The notes beneath the pieces were generated by a model. The model had not been told where the DNA came from. It searched no databases and saw only the letters and a program-made list of their open reading frames with translations. From assembly GCA_029339195.1 (NCBI GenBank), contig JAPTJF010000013.1, positions 186,001 through 250,000 of the forward strand: DNA of 64,000 nt, read 5' to 3'. Below are positions 13,380-25,245 of this stretch, piece by piece. This DNA comes from Micractinium sp. NFX-FRZ. Lineage: Eukaryota > Chlorophyta > Trebouxiophyceae > Chlorellales > Chlorellaceae. Numbering within the stretch: the stretch's first letter is position 1; every line of letters begins with the position of its first letter. A program made the position numbers and the translations under genes.

Positions 13380-13974
13380 TCAGCGCAGCTTGGCGAAGCC
13401 AATGGCGGTGGCGTACCTGCAGGAGAGAGGCATCAGTGAATGCCACGATGAGCGGGTGCATTTCGCAATACGGCAGACAGCAGAATCAGCACGGCAGCAG
13501 CGCCTCATTTAGTCCGGCCCAGCTGCTTCTACGAACATGCTGCCACTGCCACGGGGGTTTGCAGCACCAGGCAGGACGGCAACAGGTTTTGGCACAGCTC
13601 CTTGCTGAATGAAAGCATCGGCAGACGAGGTTGCAAGGCAAACTGCAAGCAGAAACTAACAGTATAAATTGAAAGCCACTCACTCGCGGAAGCACTGGCG
13701 GCAGATGTTCATGCCGTACTTGCGGATCAGGCCACCCTGGTTGGAGCACACGCGGCAGCGGCGGGAGCCCTTGCCGTAGTCCTGCAGGGCAGAGTGATGG
13801 AAAACCAGTTCGTAGTATTAAGCGGCCACGGCGGAGCAGTGGTGCCGTGAGTGGGCAGGGCGGTCCAAGCTGTGTGGCGGCGCCAGCGGCAGCCAGCAGG
13901 CTGCAGCGGCTATTGCAGCTGATCGCGCCCCTCCTCACCTTGGGGTGCTGGTTCCAGACGGTCTCGAAAGGCAT
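13380..13974 (-). CDS. RPS29: 40S ribosomal protein S29 (uS14)
   Basis: Three exons: 13974-13939 ([12 protein letters not shown]), 13781-13684 and 13416-13380. The 56-residue product is exactly the family length. Four zinc-binding cysteines are present as CRVC...CRQC, and the C-terminus is [11 protein letters not shown]. The protein sits near the decoding region of the small subunit head. Exon 1 codes only 12 residues. Family identity is clear from VWNQHPK, GLIRKYG and IGFAKLR. Confidence 0.95.
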
Positions 13975-14669
13975 AGTGGCGGGTTGACTTGGTGGCTACA
14001 GCAGCGAGGGACAGAGGTGCAGGGCTGCCGTCAGCAGGCAGCGGCAGGAGCGGCGGCGGTGGGCTCTTCCTCACTGTCTAGCCGCAGCCACCGCGAATGA
14101 CACTGAGCCGTTTTGCCTTGCTTGCCTCCATTTCCAGAGGCACCAGTCCACAGCTATTTGGCGCTGCCCACTCACCGGGGAAGGGAGAGGGGAGACTCAA
14201 GGGCGGGGAGCGCTGAGTTTTGACCACAGGGCCTGCAGTAGACCCTGCAGCAGCGGCAAGCGAGCAGGCAGGAGGGTTGAGAACCATCGGCAGCGGGTTG
14301 CATCCCCGGCGCCAACACGCCCGCTGCCTGCGGCGCTGTAATTGTAATCGATCATCCGCCCCCAGACCGCGAGGACAGTGCTGCATGTGCGAAGCATGCA
14401 GCAGAAGCGGCGGCGGCACAGCCCGAGCTCTGCCACACGGCGCGGCTTGCACTTGCCTTCAAACCAGCAAAGGAGAAGGCCGAGCAGGCTGGGGCGCACG
14501 GACAAAGCCGCAGCGGTGCCCAGCATGCAAAGCAGCTGTCTTGGGGGGGGGGGCGTCCCAGCACGCAGTGCTCCTGGGGGACGCAGTCACATGGATCCCC
14601 ACCGTACCACACCCCACCCCACGTTGATGATCCCTCTGAGCGCATCTGCGTTTGTGCGTGAGATTACAT
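13975..14669. other. Region between RPS29 start and the GT92 stop
   Basis: Holds the RPS29 promoter and 5' UTR and the 3' UTR of the upstream minus-strand gene. A run of ten G lies near 14548. The open frames here are GC-rich shadows without recognisable domains. Confidence 0.35.
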
Positions 14670-17231
14670 TCAGAGCGCGCTCTGCAGCGCCGCCAGGGTG
14701 CTGAGCTGCAGGCCCACATCCAGCGCTCCGGGGCAATAGGCATCTGTGAAGTTGTCTGTGTACTCTAAAAAGGCAATGGTCTTCACATTTCCCATGCCAG
14801 ACCCACGTGACATCTTCTGCTTGAAGTCGTCCAGTGACTTGACTGCATAATGGTATAGCGCCAGCCGCTCCAAAGCGGGGGTAGCAGACTTGGGGCCCGC
14901 CACCAGCTCGTGTCGCGTGTTGACTGGCAGGGCAGGCAGGGAAGAAAAAAGTGGACCAATTGAGCGGTAATGTGCAGGTCAGGCCAAAGCAAAGAACAAA
15001 TGGTGCATCAGGCCTTTTGCAGGCCTGTGCACTCTGCTGTAGGCCGCAACACGCACTGCGCTCTCCAAGCAGGGCTGGAACCAAAGGTGCTGGACCCTTC
15101 GTCCTGGCAGTAGCCCCTTTGGCTCACCAGCCTTGTGTTCTGGACAATCCCCTTAAAAATATATATTTGAAACACACATAAAAGGGCTCACCGGGCATGC
15201 ATTCAGGCTTGTCCCGTTGACAGCCAACCCAACCCGCTCATCCAATGCACTGCGCGTAACCTTACAAGCTCACCAGGCACGCACTGAGGGGCTTCCCATT
15301 AACTCTTGTACAAGCACTTGCAAAAGAGGCTCACCAGGCATGCACTCTGGGTTGTCCCGGTAGTAAAAGTGGTGCGGGTCTGTGGAGGACTCGAGTGCAC
15401 ACGTGGGGCGCACAATGCTCTTCACATGCGTGTTCTCTGCAGTCAGCCAAGGCAGGGCACCAGGCAATGGTTAAAATACATGTAGAGGACGGAGCGGGCA
15501 GGCGGGGCGCATGGTGAAGTTCTTCACATGCAGGCCAGGGCAGGGCACCAGGTGGATGGCTATATAGGGGGGTGCGCGCAGGCTAACACAAGTAGTACAA
15601 TCCTCTTTACGCAATGCTTTCTGCATGCCAAGCCGGCACACCAAGCACGCAAGCAGGGAAGCAGGATGCAGAGCTAGTTGGACAAGACGATGGATAGCAC
15701 AGACAGACATAGACACAGTGCTGCTGGCGGGCCGGCCGGCCTTTGTCTGCACCAGCCCAGCTAGGTCTCTATCAAAACAATCGCCTACATGCCCACCCTG
15801 CAAGCAAAATGGGATGGACGTTCTGGCAATGCGCTGCTTGCTGCAAAATGCATCTCACCTGGATGGTTCGGTGGTGAGCACCGCCAGTAAGACATGAGCG
15901 AGTTGCCCTTTGGCCGCAGCTGCAGGGCAGAAGGCAGAAGGCAGGGAGCCATGGGCACGCTTAGCAAAGCATGGGGGCACGCAGCGTGTTGCCAGGCTGT
16001 CCACAACCAACCAGGCTGCCCCTGCATAACGGCAGTACACGCTGCGGCTTCCTTCGCATTCCTTGCGCAAGCAAGGAGAATGCTGCAGACTTGATTCCGG
16101 CCCCAAAACATCCTCCACTGCCAGGCGTCACGTACGGCCTGGGCGTAGCACCACCCGCCCGCCCAGCCCACCACTAGGCCTCCGCTGCCAAACACCTCCC
16201 AGTTCACTACAAGCCCTCCATGCCCCGTGTAGTCCTTCAGCTGGAAACAGAAAATCATGGGGCAGTACAAAGAGTGTGTGAGTCAAACGCAATTGCAAGC
16301 GTAGCCGCCATGGACAGCGTCGGCAGCGCACAAGATGCTGGGCTTGCATCATGCCACCACTGGGGCAGCCCCTCCCCTCAGGGCACCCCTGCAACCCACC
16401 GGCACCGGCACTCTGTGAACACACCAGGGCAGGTAGTGAGGCTGTGCCATCCCGAATCATCAGGAATTCGTCTGTGTCAATAAATCCCATGAATGTGTGG
16501 TCCTTGCCCCAGCGCCGCAGGCAGCGGTCATACAGAGCCACCTGCGGGCCGTGCGTGCCCGCCTTGGGCCGCACTGCAGGCGGGGCAAGGGGAGGCGATT
16601 TTGGCAGCTCGTGCAACACGCTTGCCTCAGAGCATCTCACATCAGCTGAAGCAGCAGAAGAAGCAGCAGCAGGCATAGAGACTCTTAGAGACATGGCACA
16701 CGCCATGATTGCAGCTGCAGAACCGCAGCAAGAGGCGCCTCTGCGAGCCGCACCTTTGTCGTCGTACTGGTAGCGCACCAGTCCCTCATGTACAAAGTCC
16801 TTGATTGCCTCCTGCATCGCACAGGTAAACTCAAAGTGCATTAGGGATTGCCTGCCAACGCAAGTGGCATTCAAAATGCAGCACAAAGGTCGGTGGCGCA
16901 GTGGCGGCGGGTTCTGCAGTCGCCGCCGTCGGCGCTATACTCACCACTAGCGGAGGCTTGCTTCCCGTGTCCCAAATATAGAACTTCGACACCCCTGTAG
17001 GCGGCAGGGTCAGGAAAGGCAGCACGAGTGAGCTGTAAGGCGCTCCAGATCGGTCCGCGACAAAAGTAAAGGGCTGCTGCGCCCCGCCGCACCTATTGCG
17101 CGATGATACATGATCCACTCGCGTACATCCACCGCCTGGTCCTTGATGGCCACGCACAGCGCCACAGACGGCAGCTCCTGCGCGGCTGCCGCCGTCAGCA
17201 GCGCTGCCAGCGCCAGCAGTAGGGCCCTCAT
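14670..17231 (-). CDS. GT92 (DUF23) family glycosyltransferase, secretory pathway
   Basis: Exons: 17231-17093, 16994-16945, 16811-16754, 16573-16425, 16240-16175, 15919-15859, 15436-15335, 14923-14670; 292 residues. The N-terminus MRALLLALAALLTAAAAQ is a signal peptide or signal anchor; I chose this ATG over an in-frame one 14 codons upstream for that reason. Family hallmarks follow in order: VALCVAIKDQAVDVREWIMYH, GVSKFYIWDTGS, the acidic metal/donor motif FIDTDEFLMI, HGGLVVNWEVFGSGG, VKSIVRP and HHFYYRD. The family transfers galactose or related sugars to glycans in the Golgi or at the cell surface; the substrate here is unknown. Intron 3 (16753-16574) is 180 bases with no in-frame stop, so retained transcripts would stay open. 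Confidence 0.85.
15184..15300 (-). repeat. Two decayed copies of the GT92 exon 7 end and donor
   Basis: The exon 7 end (plus-strand 15328-15362) reappears at about 15184-15218 and 15267-15298 in the downstream intron. Each copy keeps the GGCTCACC-like donor complement and GGCATGCA or GGCACGCA coding bases. Roughly 75-85 percent of positions match by eye. Confidence 0.65.
15517..15553 (-). repeat. Decayed copy of the GT92 exon 7 acceptor side
   Basis: Plus-strand TTCACATGC...GGCAGGGCACCAGG occurs here and again at 15418-15470, where it spans the true exon 7 start. The copy sits in the intron upstream of that exon. Confidence 0.5.
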
Positions 17232-17588
17232 TGTTTCAACAAACCATCGTGACTTACGAAGCTGCACCGGCATAGCGCCAGCCTATTTTTGTTGCCGCCG
17301 CCCGGTCCCGCCTGGCGCCCGCCTACCGCCAGCAGTTGTGAAATGCGCTTTGCCAGGGACCCGGCAATGCCTGGGCATTGAGTCAGTGGACAGCGAGGCA
17401 CATCGCTGTGCAAAGACTTCTAAGAGGCGGGGCTCCGTCGCCGCAGGTGTGATTATAGCGAAGGAGGCAGCGGGCGCTGGCGGGACGCCACTGGCAGCGG
17501 TGTGCAGAGGCAGGAGCGGATGTAGCCCTGATGTGTGCCTGGCCCCTTTGAAGCAATGAGCGAAGCCACTGCAGGCTAGTCTCCACGC

Positions 17589-17795
17589 TCACTCGCGCTT
17601 GAGGTTGATACAATGAGGTGCAGGCCTGTTTGGTGCAGGGCAGCCCCGGGCCACATGCCAGCGGGCATCGTCGCTTGAAGAGGTGGCACCACCACTAGCT
17701 GGTTTCAGATGCCACAGCCGCCGCCAGGGAAGCACAGCATCAGCGCGTTCTCTATTGGCCTCGTAGAATTGGATGCAGGCATTTTCTTTCACAGC
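17589..17795 (-). CDS. Possible terminal exon of an unrecognised gene
   Basis: A good acceptor (TTTTGTCAG) is followed by an open frame starting AVKENACIQFYEANRER and ending INLKRE before a TGA, 68 residues. Composition is less biased than the neighbouring shadow frames. I could not find the preceding exons with confidence; a candidate on the same strand lies near 18080-18170 (LITGQRQTCTDELVLAIQEC). I do not recognise the family. It may be an orphan gene, a gene remnant or chance. Confidence 0.25.
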   Translation of the reverse strand, partial: AVKENACIQFYEANRERADAVLPWRRLWHLKPASGGATSSSDDARWHVARGCPAPNRPAPHCINLKRE

Positions 17796-19696
17796 CTGAC
17801 AAAACATAGCACAACATGATTTAATTTGCCGTTTGAACACAGGAAGAGTGCATCCACATGCGGGGGGAACGGGTTTCAACTGGTGCGGGCAGGCAATCTT
17901 GAGGGATGAGGGAAGACAGCCAGGCAAGCCGGTCACGTCTGCTGCACTTCAGTGGAAGAAGGAGAGCGCGCAAGGTACACAGGCAGCTGTAGAAAATGGA
18001 GGGCTTGACTGCCCACCAACTGGTGGCCCACCAGCCTGGCTGCCGACCTGCTGGCTTGCCCCGTGCCTGTGCCCACACTCCTGGATCGCTAGTACCAACT
18101 CGTCGGTGCAGGTTTGCCTCTGGCCTGTAATCAGCGTCTTGACAGCGAGCCTTGACTGTGCCTTACCCTGCAGCACAGCTGTGCCTGCTCATCTCCCTCC
18201 ACGTTTAGCTCGTCACTAGCTAGTGCGCCCCCACGTCTTACTCATATCAGGCCTGTAGTAGCCTGCGCGAAGACACTATGGACAGCGGCAAGCAACTATG
18301 AGATCAGCATTCAGCCGGGGCGGTGGGGCCCACCGACAAGCCAGGCAGGACAGCCCTGGGTTGCCGGATTGGGCGCAGGTTCGCATGTTCAACCCCCCAG
18401 ACCCTGCGCCTGTCCCCCGTACTCATTTTCCAGGTGAAGTTTGCGATGTCGCTGACGTGCATAGGTTCTGGAGATCATCCCCTCCGAGGAAACGAAGCCT
18501 CCGCTGCCCAGGCAGCTGCCGGCAAGTGGAGCATGCCACTACCCACCGGCACCTGGCTGAAGCACGCAAACAGAATGCTGTGCCACTTCATGCAAATGCC
18601 AGTTGTCTGAGGGCACCCCAGGATGCGTCCTTCACGCTGTCACGTTTAGGTGCCAGTTGTGCGTTCACCTCACCTCCTGCCCTGCACGGATTTGCACCAT
18701 TGGCACCGTGGCAGCATTGCGGGGGCGCTGGGCAGCGGGGCACAGAACGGTGCCATCGGCCAGCAGCGTAGGCCCAGGCCGAGGGCGGCAGCGGTGGGTT
18801 ACAGAGTGTGTGTGCTGCGTGATGCATGCTGTGGAGGGTGCTCTGGAGGGTGCTTGGGTAGTGCGCCCACAGAGTTTATCAGGCAGCAACAGACGAGAGG
18901 AGCAACCGGCCGCGGCCTCCTGCGCCCCCTTGCATGGCTGGCGGATTCTGCATGTGACAAGGCCACGGCACATCCACGGACGCCAACGAGCGATGGCCGT
19001 GGCTACTGTGCCCTCCGGCTAGCAAGTTGCGACCAGTGCGTTGAGCCAAGTGCGTAAACCATAGGATGTTCCCGCCGCTCCGGCAGACTCCGCTACTCAA
19101 ACAGGTGGCGGCTGTAGGCTGCTGGCGATGCTATTCGACTCCAATTGTGTTGCTTGCACGTAACATCTTGGCAGACAGTTAGCACGCTGCCTCGCCCGCA
19201 TGCCCTACCCAGGGCAGGGACAACACCTGGCAGCGCAACAGCCTGACGTGGCGGGGAGCTGCACGGCCAGCCCGTCGCCTGCCACCCTGCTGTCTCACAG
19301 ATCATACATCCCGCCCGGGCATTCAGGATGCATTGTTCAACATCCAAGGCCCCAGTGCTGCCTGCTCTGCCCCCAGCCAGGCACCTGCACTTGACGCCTC
19401 GGCGACATGGCGGCGCCCTGTGCTGACGCAGACGAGCCGCCGCCACACCCGGCTGCCCGCCCCGCGCTCTGGGAGCGTGCTGCGGCCGCCAGGCACCCAC
19501 ATTTCGCTCCTTGTGTTGCCCGAAACGCTCATCGGCCGGAATGAACGCGGAAAAGTGGGCATGGAGCTCGGGAAGAACGTCACCCTCGGACCCAGGGGGT
19601 GACCCACCTTCCCTTCTTGTGGCCTGGTGCACCGTGCGCATCGCCCTCTTGCAACTCTCTGCTTGATCAGATCAGTCAGTGAGGAGCCGAGCCAGA
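17796..19696. other. Poorly resolved region upstream of FBA
   Basis: No gene is supported. Several open frames exist on both strands (for example plus 18298-18771 and minus 19093-19641) but they lack domains and consistent splice structure. The last few hundred bases must include the aldolase promoter and 5' UTR. A remnant on the plus strand near 18435-18610 (VKFAMSLTCIGSG) follows an acceptor-like CCAG but matches nothing I know. Confidence 0.3.
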
Positions 19697-22503
19697 ATGG
19701 CCGCCACCATGTTCGCTGCCAACACCCTGGCCGCCAAGCCCGCGGTGGCTTCCCGCCCCGCCCGCCGCGGCCTGAACGTCCAGGCTGCTGCCTACAACGG
19801 CCAGTACGCCGAGGAGCTGGTGGCGACCGCGGTGAGCGCCAGGGCTGAGGCAACCTTACCCAGCTAGAGGTGTCGATCCACTCCGCGGTAGCGCTGTCTG
19901 CGCCACTCTGCCCTTCCTGCTCCGCACTGGCGGTCACAATTCCGCCCCCGATGCCGCGCCCGCCTGCCCGCAGAACAAGATCGCCACCACCGGCAAGGGC
20001 ATCCTGGGTGAGCGCCGCCGCGGGGCGCTGCCGCCGCGGGGCGCTAGCGGGGTCAGCACCCGGCACAGCCTGCCATGGACCTTGCGAGCACTCTTGTAGC
20101 AGCACATTGCGCTTTCTGGCGCGGATGGCAGCCCGGCCTCGCTCTCATGCACATGGCACATGCTTACATTATCGGTCTATCTTCTACTTGCAGCTATGGA
20201 CGAGTCCAACGCCACCTGCGGCAAGCGCCTGGAGTCCATTGGCCTGGAGAACACCGTGGAGAACCGCCAGGCTTACCGCGAGCTGCTGGTGTCCACCCCC
20301 GGCCTGGGCCAGTACATCTCTGGTGAGCACCCAGGCGGGAAGGCGGGGGACGACGGGATAAGCGCCCAGCCATCAATACGTGGCTGTCGACGGTGGTGCA
20401 CATATGGGAGGCTGCCAGCTTGCTGGGTGCATCCCATGTTTTCACCCCTGCCTGTGCGTCTTCCCTCCTGCCCGCAGGCGCCATCCTGTTCGAGGAGACT
20501 CTGTTCCAGGACACCCGCAAGGGCACCTCCATGGTGGACGAGCTGAACAAGAACGTGAGCTGAGCTGGCAGGCAGCGCCAGCCTGGCAGCCATACTGGAG
20601 GCCCTATCCACAGCAGCGCCCACCTAGCACAGCAAGCAGCATTCAACAGCCTTGGCAGCTCCTCAGGCCCACAGGGCAGCATTGTGCATGCGGTTTGAAG
20701 CGCAAGGTGGGCCAGCCAGCCACACTCGAGCATCAGCACCCCACCCGCCCGTTGGTGCCCGACGACGCGTCGGTTCACCTCTCACCGCTGCCCCCTTCCT
20801 CCACCACTACTCGCCTTCTTGCAGGGCATCATCCCCGGCATCAAGGTTGACAAGGGGCTGCACCCCCTGGCCAACGCCAACGGCGAGTCCTGGTGCGCGG
20901 GCCTGGACGGCCTGCACGAGCGCTGCGCCAGCTACTACAAGCAGGGCGCCCGCTTCGCCAAGTGGCGCTCCACCGTGTCGATCCCCGCTGGCCCCACCGC
21001 CATTGCCGTGCGTGACTGCGCCTACGGCCTGGCCCGCTACGCCGCCATCGCCCAGAACGCCGGCCTGGTGAGCTTGTTTGGGACGGTTGTAAGCGGTGGC
21101 GTGGCCAATGTGCAGGTTCTATCTCATGGGCCAGCCAGCGCTTCATGCTTCCCTGCTTGCACAAACCTGCAGCATGCAGCGCCCGTTGGCACCACGCTGG
21201 CAACTGCGCTGTATTGGCACCACCAGAGACCTGAGAAATCAGCCTGCCACACTTTGCTCACACCTTCTTCCCATCCCCCCTGTGGTTCCCCCTGGCCCCT
21301 CCCCTCCTGTTAACAGGTGCCCATTGTGGAGCCCGAGATCCTGCTGGACGGCGACCACGACATTGACCGCACCCTGGAGGTGGCTGAGATGACCTGGGCC
21401 GAGACCTTCAAGTACCTGGCCGACAACAACGTGCTGTTCGAGGGCATCCTGCTGAAGCCCTCCATGGTCACCCCCGGCGCCGAGCACGGCAAGAAGAACA
21501 CCCCCGAGGAGGTGAGCGGCGGGAGGGAAGGAATCCGGAGGGCAGGGCGGTTGGGATGCAGGAGGTGAAGGGAGGAAACATTGCAGTCGAGAGCAGCAGC
21601 TGTAAACGGGCGGCCTAGATGCTGCGTGGTAAGCAGCTCTGCACTGGGAAGAGCGCTTTCAACACAGCACTGCGCAATGTTTGTCAAGCCTCTTTTCTCA
21701 CTTTGGCCCCCCCTCTTCCTCCCGCCCCTCGTCCCTGCAGGTGGCTTCTTACACCCTGAAGATGCTGCGCCGCCGTGTGCCCCCCGCGGTGCCCGGCATC
21801 ATGTTCCTGTCTGGCGGCCAGTCCGAGCTGGAGTCCACCCTGAACCTGAACGCCATGAACCAGAGCCCCAACCCGTGGCACGTGTCCTTCTCCTACGCTC
21901 GCGCGCTGCAGGTGAGGGGTGGGTTGCAGAGGAGGCGTGTGTGGAGGGTGGGAGTTGCACCTGTGTGCTGGGGGAGATTTGGCCTCATCCATGGCCACGG
22001 CAGGCGCGCGTGGGCAACTGTGGTGGCCAGTGCCCCGCTCTTGGTGCATCCACCGCCCGAAGTGCTCTTGTGTTTCTTGTGTTTTTTCCAGCTGGATTGT
22101 GACTCCTCGTCCTTTGCTTCCGCCTCTCCCTCTGAAACCCTTGCAGAACACCGTGCTGAAGACCTGGAAGGGCGAGGAGGGCAACGTGGACATTGCTCAG
22201 GCAGCGCTGCTGAAGCGTGCCAAGGCCAACAGCGACGCGCAGCAGGGCAAGTACGACCCTACCAACGAGGACAAGGAGGCCGCCAAGGGCATGTACGAGA
22301 AGGTGAGCATCGAGGGTTGGGCGGGCACCCAACAGAGCTGCGCTTGAGTGCGCATTGTCAGCATGCTGCGCTGGGATTGAGGCGTCCTGTTTTGCTTCCC
22401 CCGCAACCAACTTGATTCAAGTGCCTGCTTCACCCACTTCTTCTGTACGCTGAACCATAGCATGCACCCTCCCCCTACCTGTCCGCAGGGCTACGTGTAC
22501 TGA
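19697..22503 (+). CDS. FBA: Fructose-bisphosphate aldolase class I, plastid
   Basis: Exons: 19697-19831, 19974-20007, 20194-20322, 20478-20554, 20825-21067, 21317-21511, 21741-21911, 22147-22302, 22489-22503; 384 residues. It cleaves or condenses fructose 1,6-bisphosphate (and sedoheptulose bisphosphate) in the Calvin cycle and plastid glycolysis. The N-terminal ~32 residues (Ala/Arg/Ser-rich, ending near [10 protein letters not shown]) are a chloroplast transit peptide. Class I signatures are [16 protein letters not shown], the WR-containing [25 protein letters not shown] and the Schiff-base lysine segment [14 protein letters not shown]. The last exon codes only GYVY before the stop and supplies the conserved C-terminal Tyr that closes the active site. 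Codon use is strongly C/G-ending, as expected for a highly expressed gene. Confidence 0.97.
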
Positions 22504-22573
22504 TTTCTCAACGATGAGGATTGCTCAACGATGAGGGCTGGTACCCCTTGTGTACTGATTGCTCAACGATGAG
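22494..22573 (+). repeat. Direct repeats at the FBA stop codon / 3' UTR
   Basis: A 14-18 base motif (CTCAACGATGAGG with TGATTT or TGATTG before it) occurs three times. The first and third copies also share the preceding GTGTACTGATT, which includes the last codons and stop of FBA. It is a recent local duplication of the end of the coding sequence. Confidence 0.7.
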
Positions 22574-23708
22574 GCGCTCAGTGCCCGCCATCTCTTGCAC
22601 CCCTGCACCCAACGCCACAATTCTTTCTCCGCCGCCCTCCCCTTCCGCCTGAGTCGTCTGCTTAACTTGTCTGTGCTTGTGCCCCACCCTGCCGGCAGCT
22701 GGGATTTGATTTTTTGCTCGCTGAGTTTTGCTTGTGGTGGAGCCATTCGCCACCTCCTGTAATGACATGACCGCTGTCCTGCGGCCCCCGGCCGACTCAA
22801 CTGCACACGCCTGCACCTCACAGAGTAGATGCACACAGGCACTGCAGCTGGGGCATACGAGCATGTGGAGAGTGTTTGGCAGCGGCCGAGTCCAGTACCT
22901 CGCTTTGTACGCACTGCTGTTCCCCGCGGCACCGCCCTGAAGGCCCTGGAGCTGCCTGTGTGCACTGCACAAGTGTCTGGCAACAGTGTATGTCGAAGGC
23001 CGTGCACCGTGTGTCGATGGCCGTGCTTGTAGCTGTGGTCTGCTCCGGTCGGCCGTGACCCGGCGGGTCGGCTCTCGTCCAGTGCCCCTTCGCTTCCACA
23101 CCTCCCGAGAGTTTGCACACCACACACATTCTTCCATCTGCCCCTCAACCACTGTGTTTTGACGGTGAGCCACGTCGGTATTAAATTTGACTCAGCCGCC
23201 GGTGGCGCCACCTTGGCGGTCCGTCGCCGCTTGGTCAGGCTGAAAGCTGTGGGCAGCGCCCGCTTCCCAGCAGTCCCCTGCATCCCGCCGCGTCCTCCTG
23301 CGCCCGCTGGCACGGTTCAGCAGTCGCAGGCTCCCTTGGCTCACTGGAAGCTTGACTTGAATACCAAAGGTGCGGCGCCCGATCTGCGATCCAATGCTGA
23401 ATCGCGGCATCAATACGCTGACAAGCGCAGCAAGAGCCCGAGGAGGAGCCTCTTACGACGGCCAGCAATTCCCTCCCGCTCTGCACCCTCCCTCCCTGCC
23501 TACGCACGTCAGCTAGCACGGCAAACGCAGCGCGACGAAGCTCGATCGCTGCACCTCGCATTGCAGGCGGGCGGCCTTAGCTAGCCGCCGCTGCACCGCT
23601 GCCTAGGCGGCGGCGGGTGTATGCGCTTCGGTTCAGTTCGGTTGTGGGTTGACACGTCAACCGGCCATTTTTCATGGCGCGTCCCCCACCATGCAGCACG
23701 CTGCAGAC
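22574..23708. other. FBA 3' UTR and profilin upstream region
   Basis: No gene seen. A TGTAA pentamer at 22758-22762, about 255 bases after the FBA stop, is a candidate polyadenylation signal. Open frames on both strands lack domains. The profilin promoter and 5' UTR lie in the last few hundred bases, which include CGGTTCAGTTCGGTT short repeats near 23628-23645. Confidence 0.35.
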
Positions 23709-25245
23709 ATGAGCTGGCAGGCGTACGTGGATGACCACCTGATGTGCCAGCTGCCTGGCGGCGGCCAGCTGGCGCATGCGGCCATCTGGGGGCAGGACGG
23801 TGGCATCTGGGCGCAGGACGCCAACTTCCCGGCAGTCACGCCCGAGGAGATTGCTGCGCTTGTCAAGGGCTTCGACGACCCCTCTTTATTGGCGCAGGTG
23901 GGCACAAGGAACTGAGGGTACGGGGCGGGGTGCCAGGGACTGTGCCAACCAACGTGCACACCAGCAGCCACCGGTCTTCCGCCTAGGCGTCTGCGGTCCT
24001 CTGATGTGTGCCTGCTTGCGCAATGCATATGATGCCAGATTGCTTTCAATCCATGCAGCCCTGGCAATCTGCTTTGTTGGCGTCTTGGTGTGCACTAGAT
24101 GTGCAGTAGATGGCTGCGCATGCATGCAAAGTCGGCCCGGACAATAATACTCCAGTGTTCAGCGCGCGTACATAATCGAAGTTATAATAGTACCCATGCC
24201 ATGGTTACCCTATGCAGCGTCGGGCTTGGATCGGTGTGGCAAGAAGCAGACGGTGGTTGGTTTGTGCAACGCGGCAGTTTCTGAGCTAAACCATTGCAAA
24301 CCCGTGTTGTCTGTGCAGAATGGGATTCGGGTGGGCGGCGAGAAGTACATGATGGTTGCGGGGGAGCCAGGGGAGGTGCTGCGCGGCAAGAAGGGCGCCG
24401 GTGAGTGAGTGACCTTCAGGGGGCTGGGGAACACAGGGTTTGTGAAAACTCATTGGTGGGCATGCCGCTCAAATGCGTGCAGCTGCACGGCAGAGCAGCT
24501 GGTGTGCGTCAGAACCGGCAAACGTGGTCAAAACAGCACGACTGCCTTGGCAAGTTGCCTGCCCGCAGGTGGTGAAGACGGCCAACTTGGGGGTGGTTAC
24601 GCAGCAAGTGCACACCGAATTGAAGTTGTTCGTGCTTCCATTCTTGCCTGCTGGCATGCCTCTGAACAAAACGCACACATCGGTTCCACTTCTGTACAGC
24701 CACCACTACACCTCCCACTTGCTTTGATGCCATGTAACCTGCAGGCGGCATGACGCTCAAGAAGACCAACACGGCGGTGGTGGTGGGCATCTACAGCGAG
24801 GGGGTGTCGCACGGTGCGTGGCGGTACCTAGAGTGCAGTGTCTGCCTTGCTTTGTCGAATGTACCAGGGAGGGGGTGTGCATGGTGCCTGTTACCACCCA
24901 GCATGCAGATACAGCCAGCCAATGCTCAGCTGCAGCCGCTTTTGTCTGGTTGCCGGCTCATCATGAGCAGATCTATGGTAACGGGACACCGCACGGTGCG
25001 TGCAGCCAGCCAATCCATGTCTGGCAGCCTGCGCTTCAAGCTTCTCAGCTTCACCCATAAGGGAGCATGGATGCTTGTAGCTGCAGTGTGCATGCAGCAA
25101 TTAGTGGGCATGCACGCTTTCCCTTCTGCGTAACTGTGAGCCCTCATCTTCAATTCATTGCTGGCACCTTTCAACTATTCCTGCAGGTGAGTGCAACGTT
25201 GTGGTCGAGGGGCTGGCAGACTACCTCAAGGAGCAGTCGATATAA
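23709..25245 (+). CDS. PRF1: Profilin
   Basis: Exons: 23709-23897, 24319-24400, 24745-24813, 25187-25245; 132 residues, the family norm. It binds G-actin, proline-rich ligands and phosphoinositides, and controls actin polymerisation in the cytosol. The N-terminus MSWQAYVDDHL is the profilin signature; the middle reads GGEKYMMVAGE and the end is GECNVVVEGLADYLKEQSI. I chose the ATG before SWQAYVD although in-frame ATGs exist at 23691 and 23649, because the family starts there. The third exon ends with SEGVSHG, where related plant profilins have a TPGQCN-like segment. TGTAA occurs at 25375-25379. Confidence 0.95.
24868..25002 (+). repeat. Two decayed copies of the profilin exon 3 end and donor
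   Basis: The exon 3 end and donor (24789-24821) recur at 24868-24890 (GGGGGTGTGCATGGTGCCTG) and at 24970-25002, where the 33-base copy aligns without gaps and keeps CGCACGGTGCGTG exactly. Both lie in the following intron. Confidence 0.65.
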
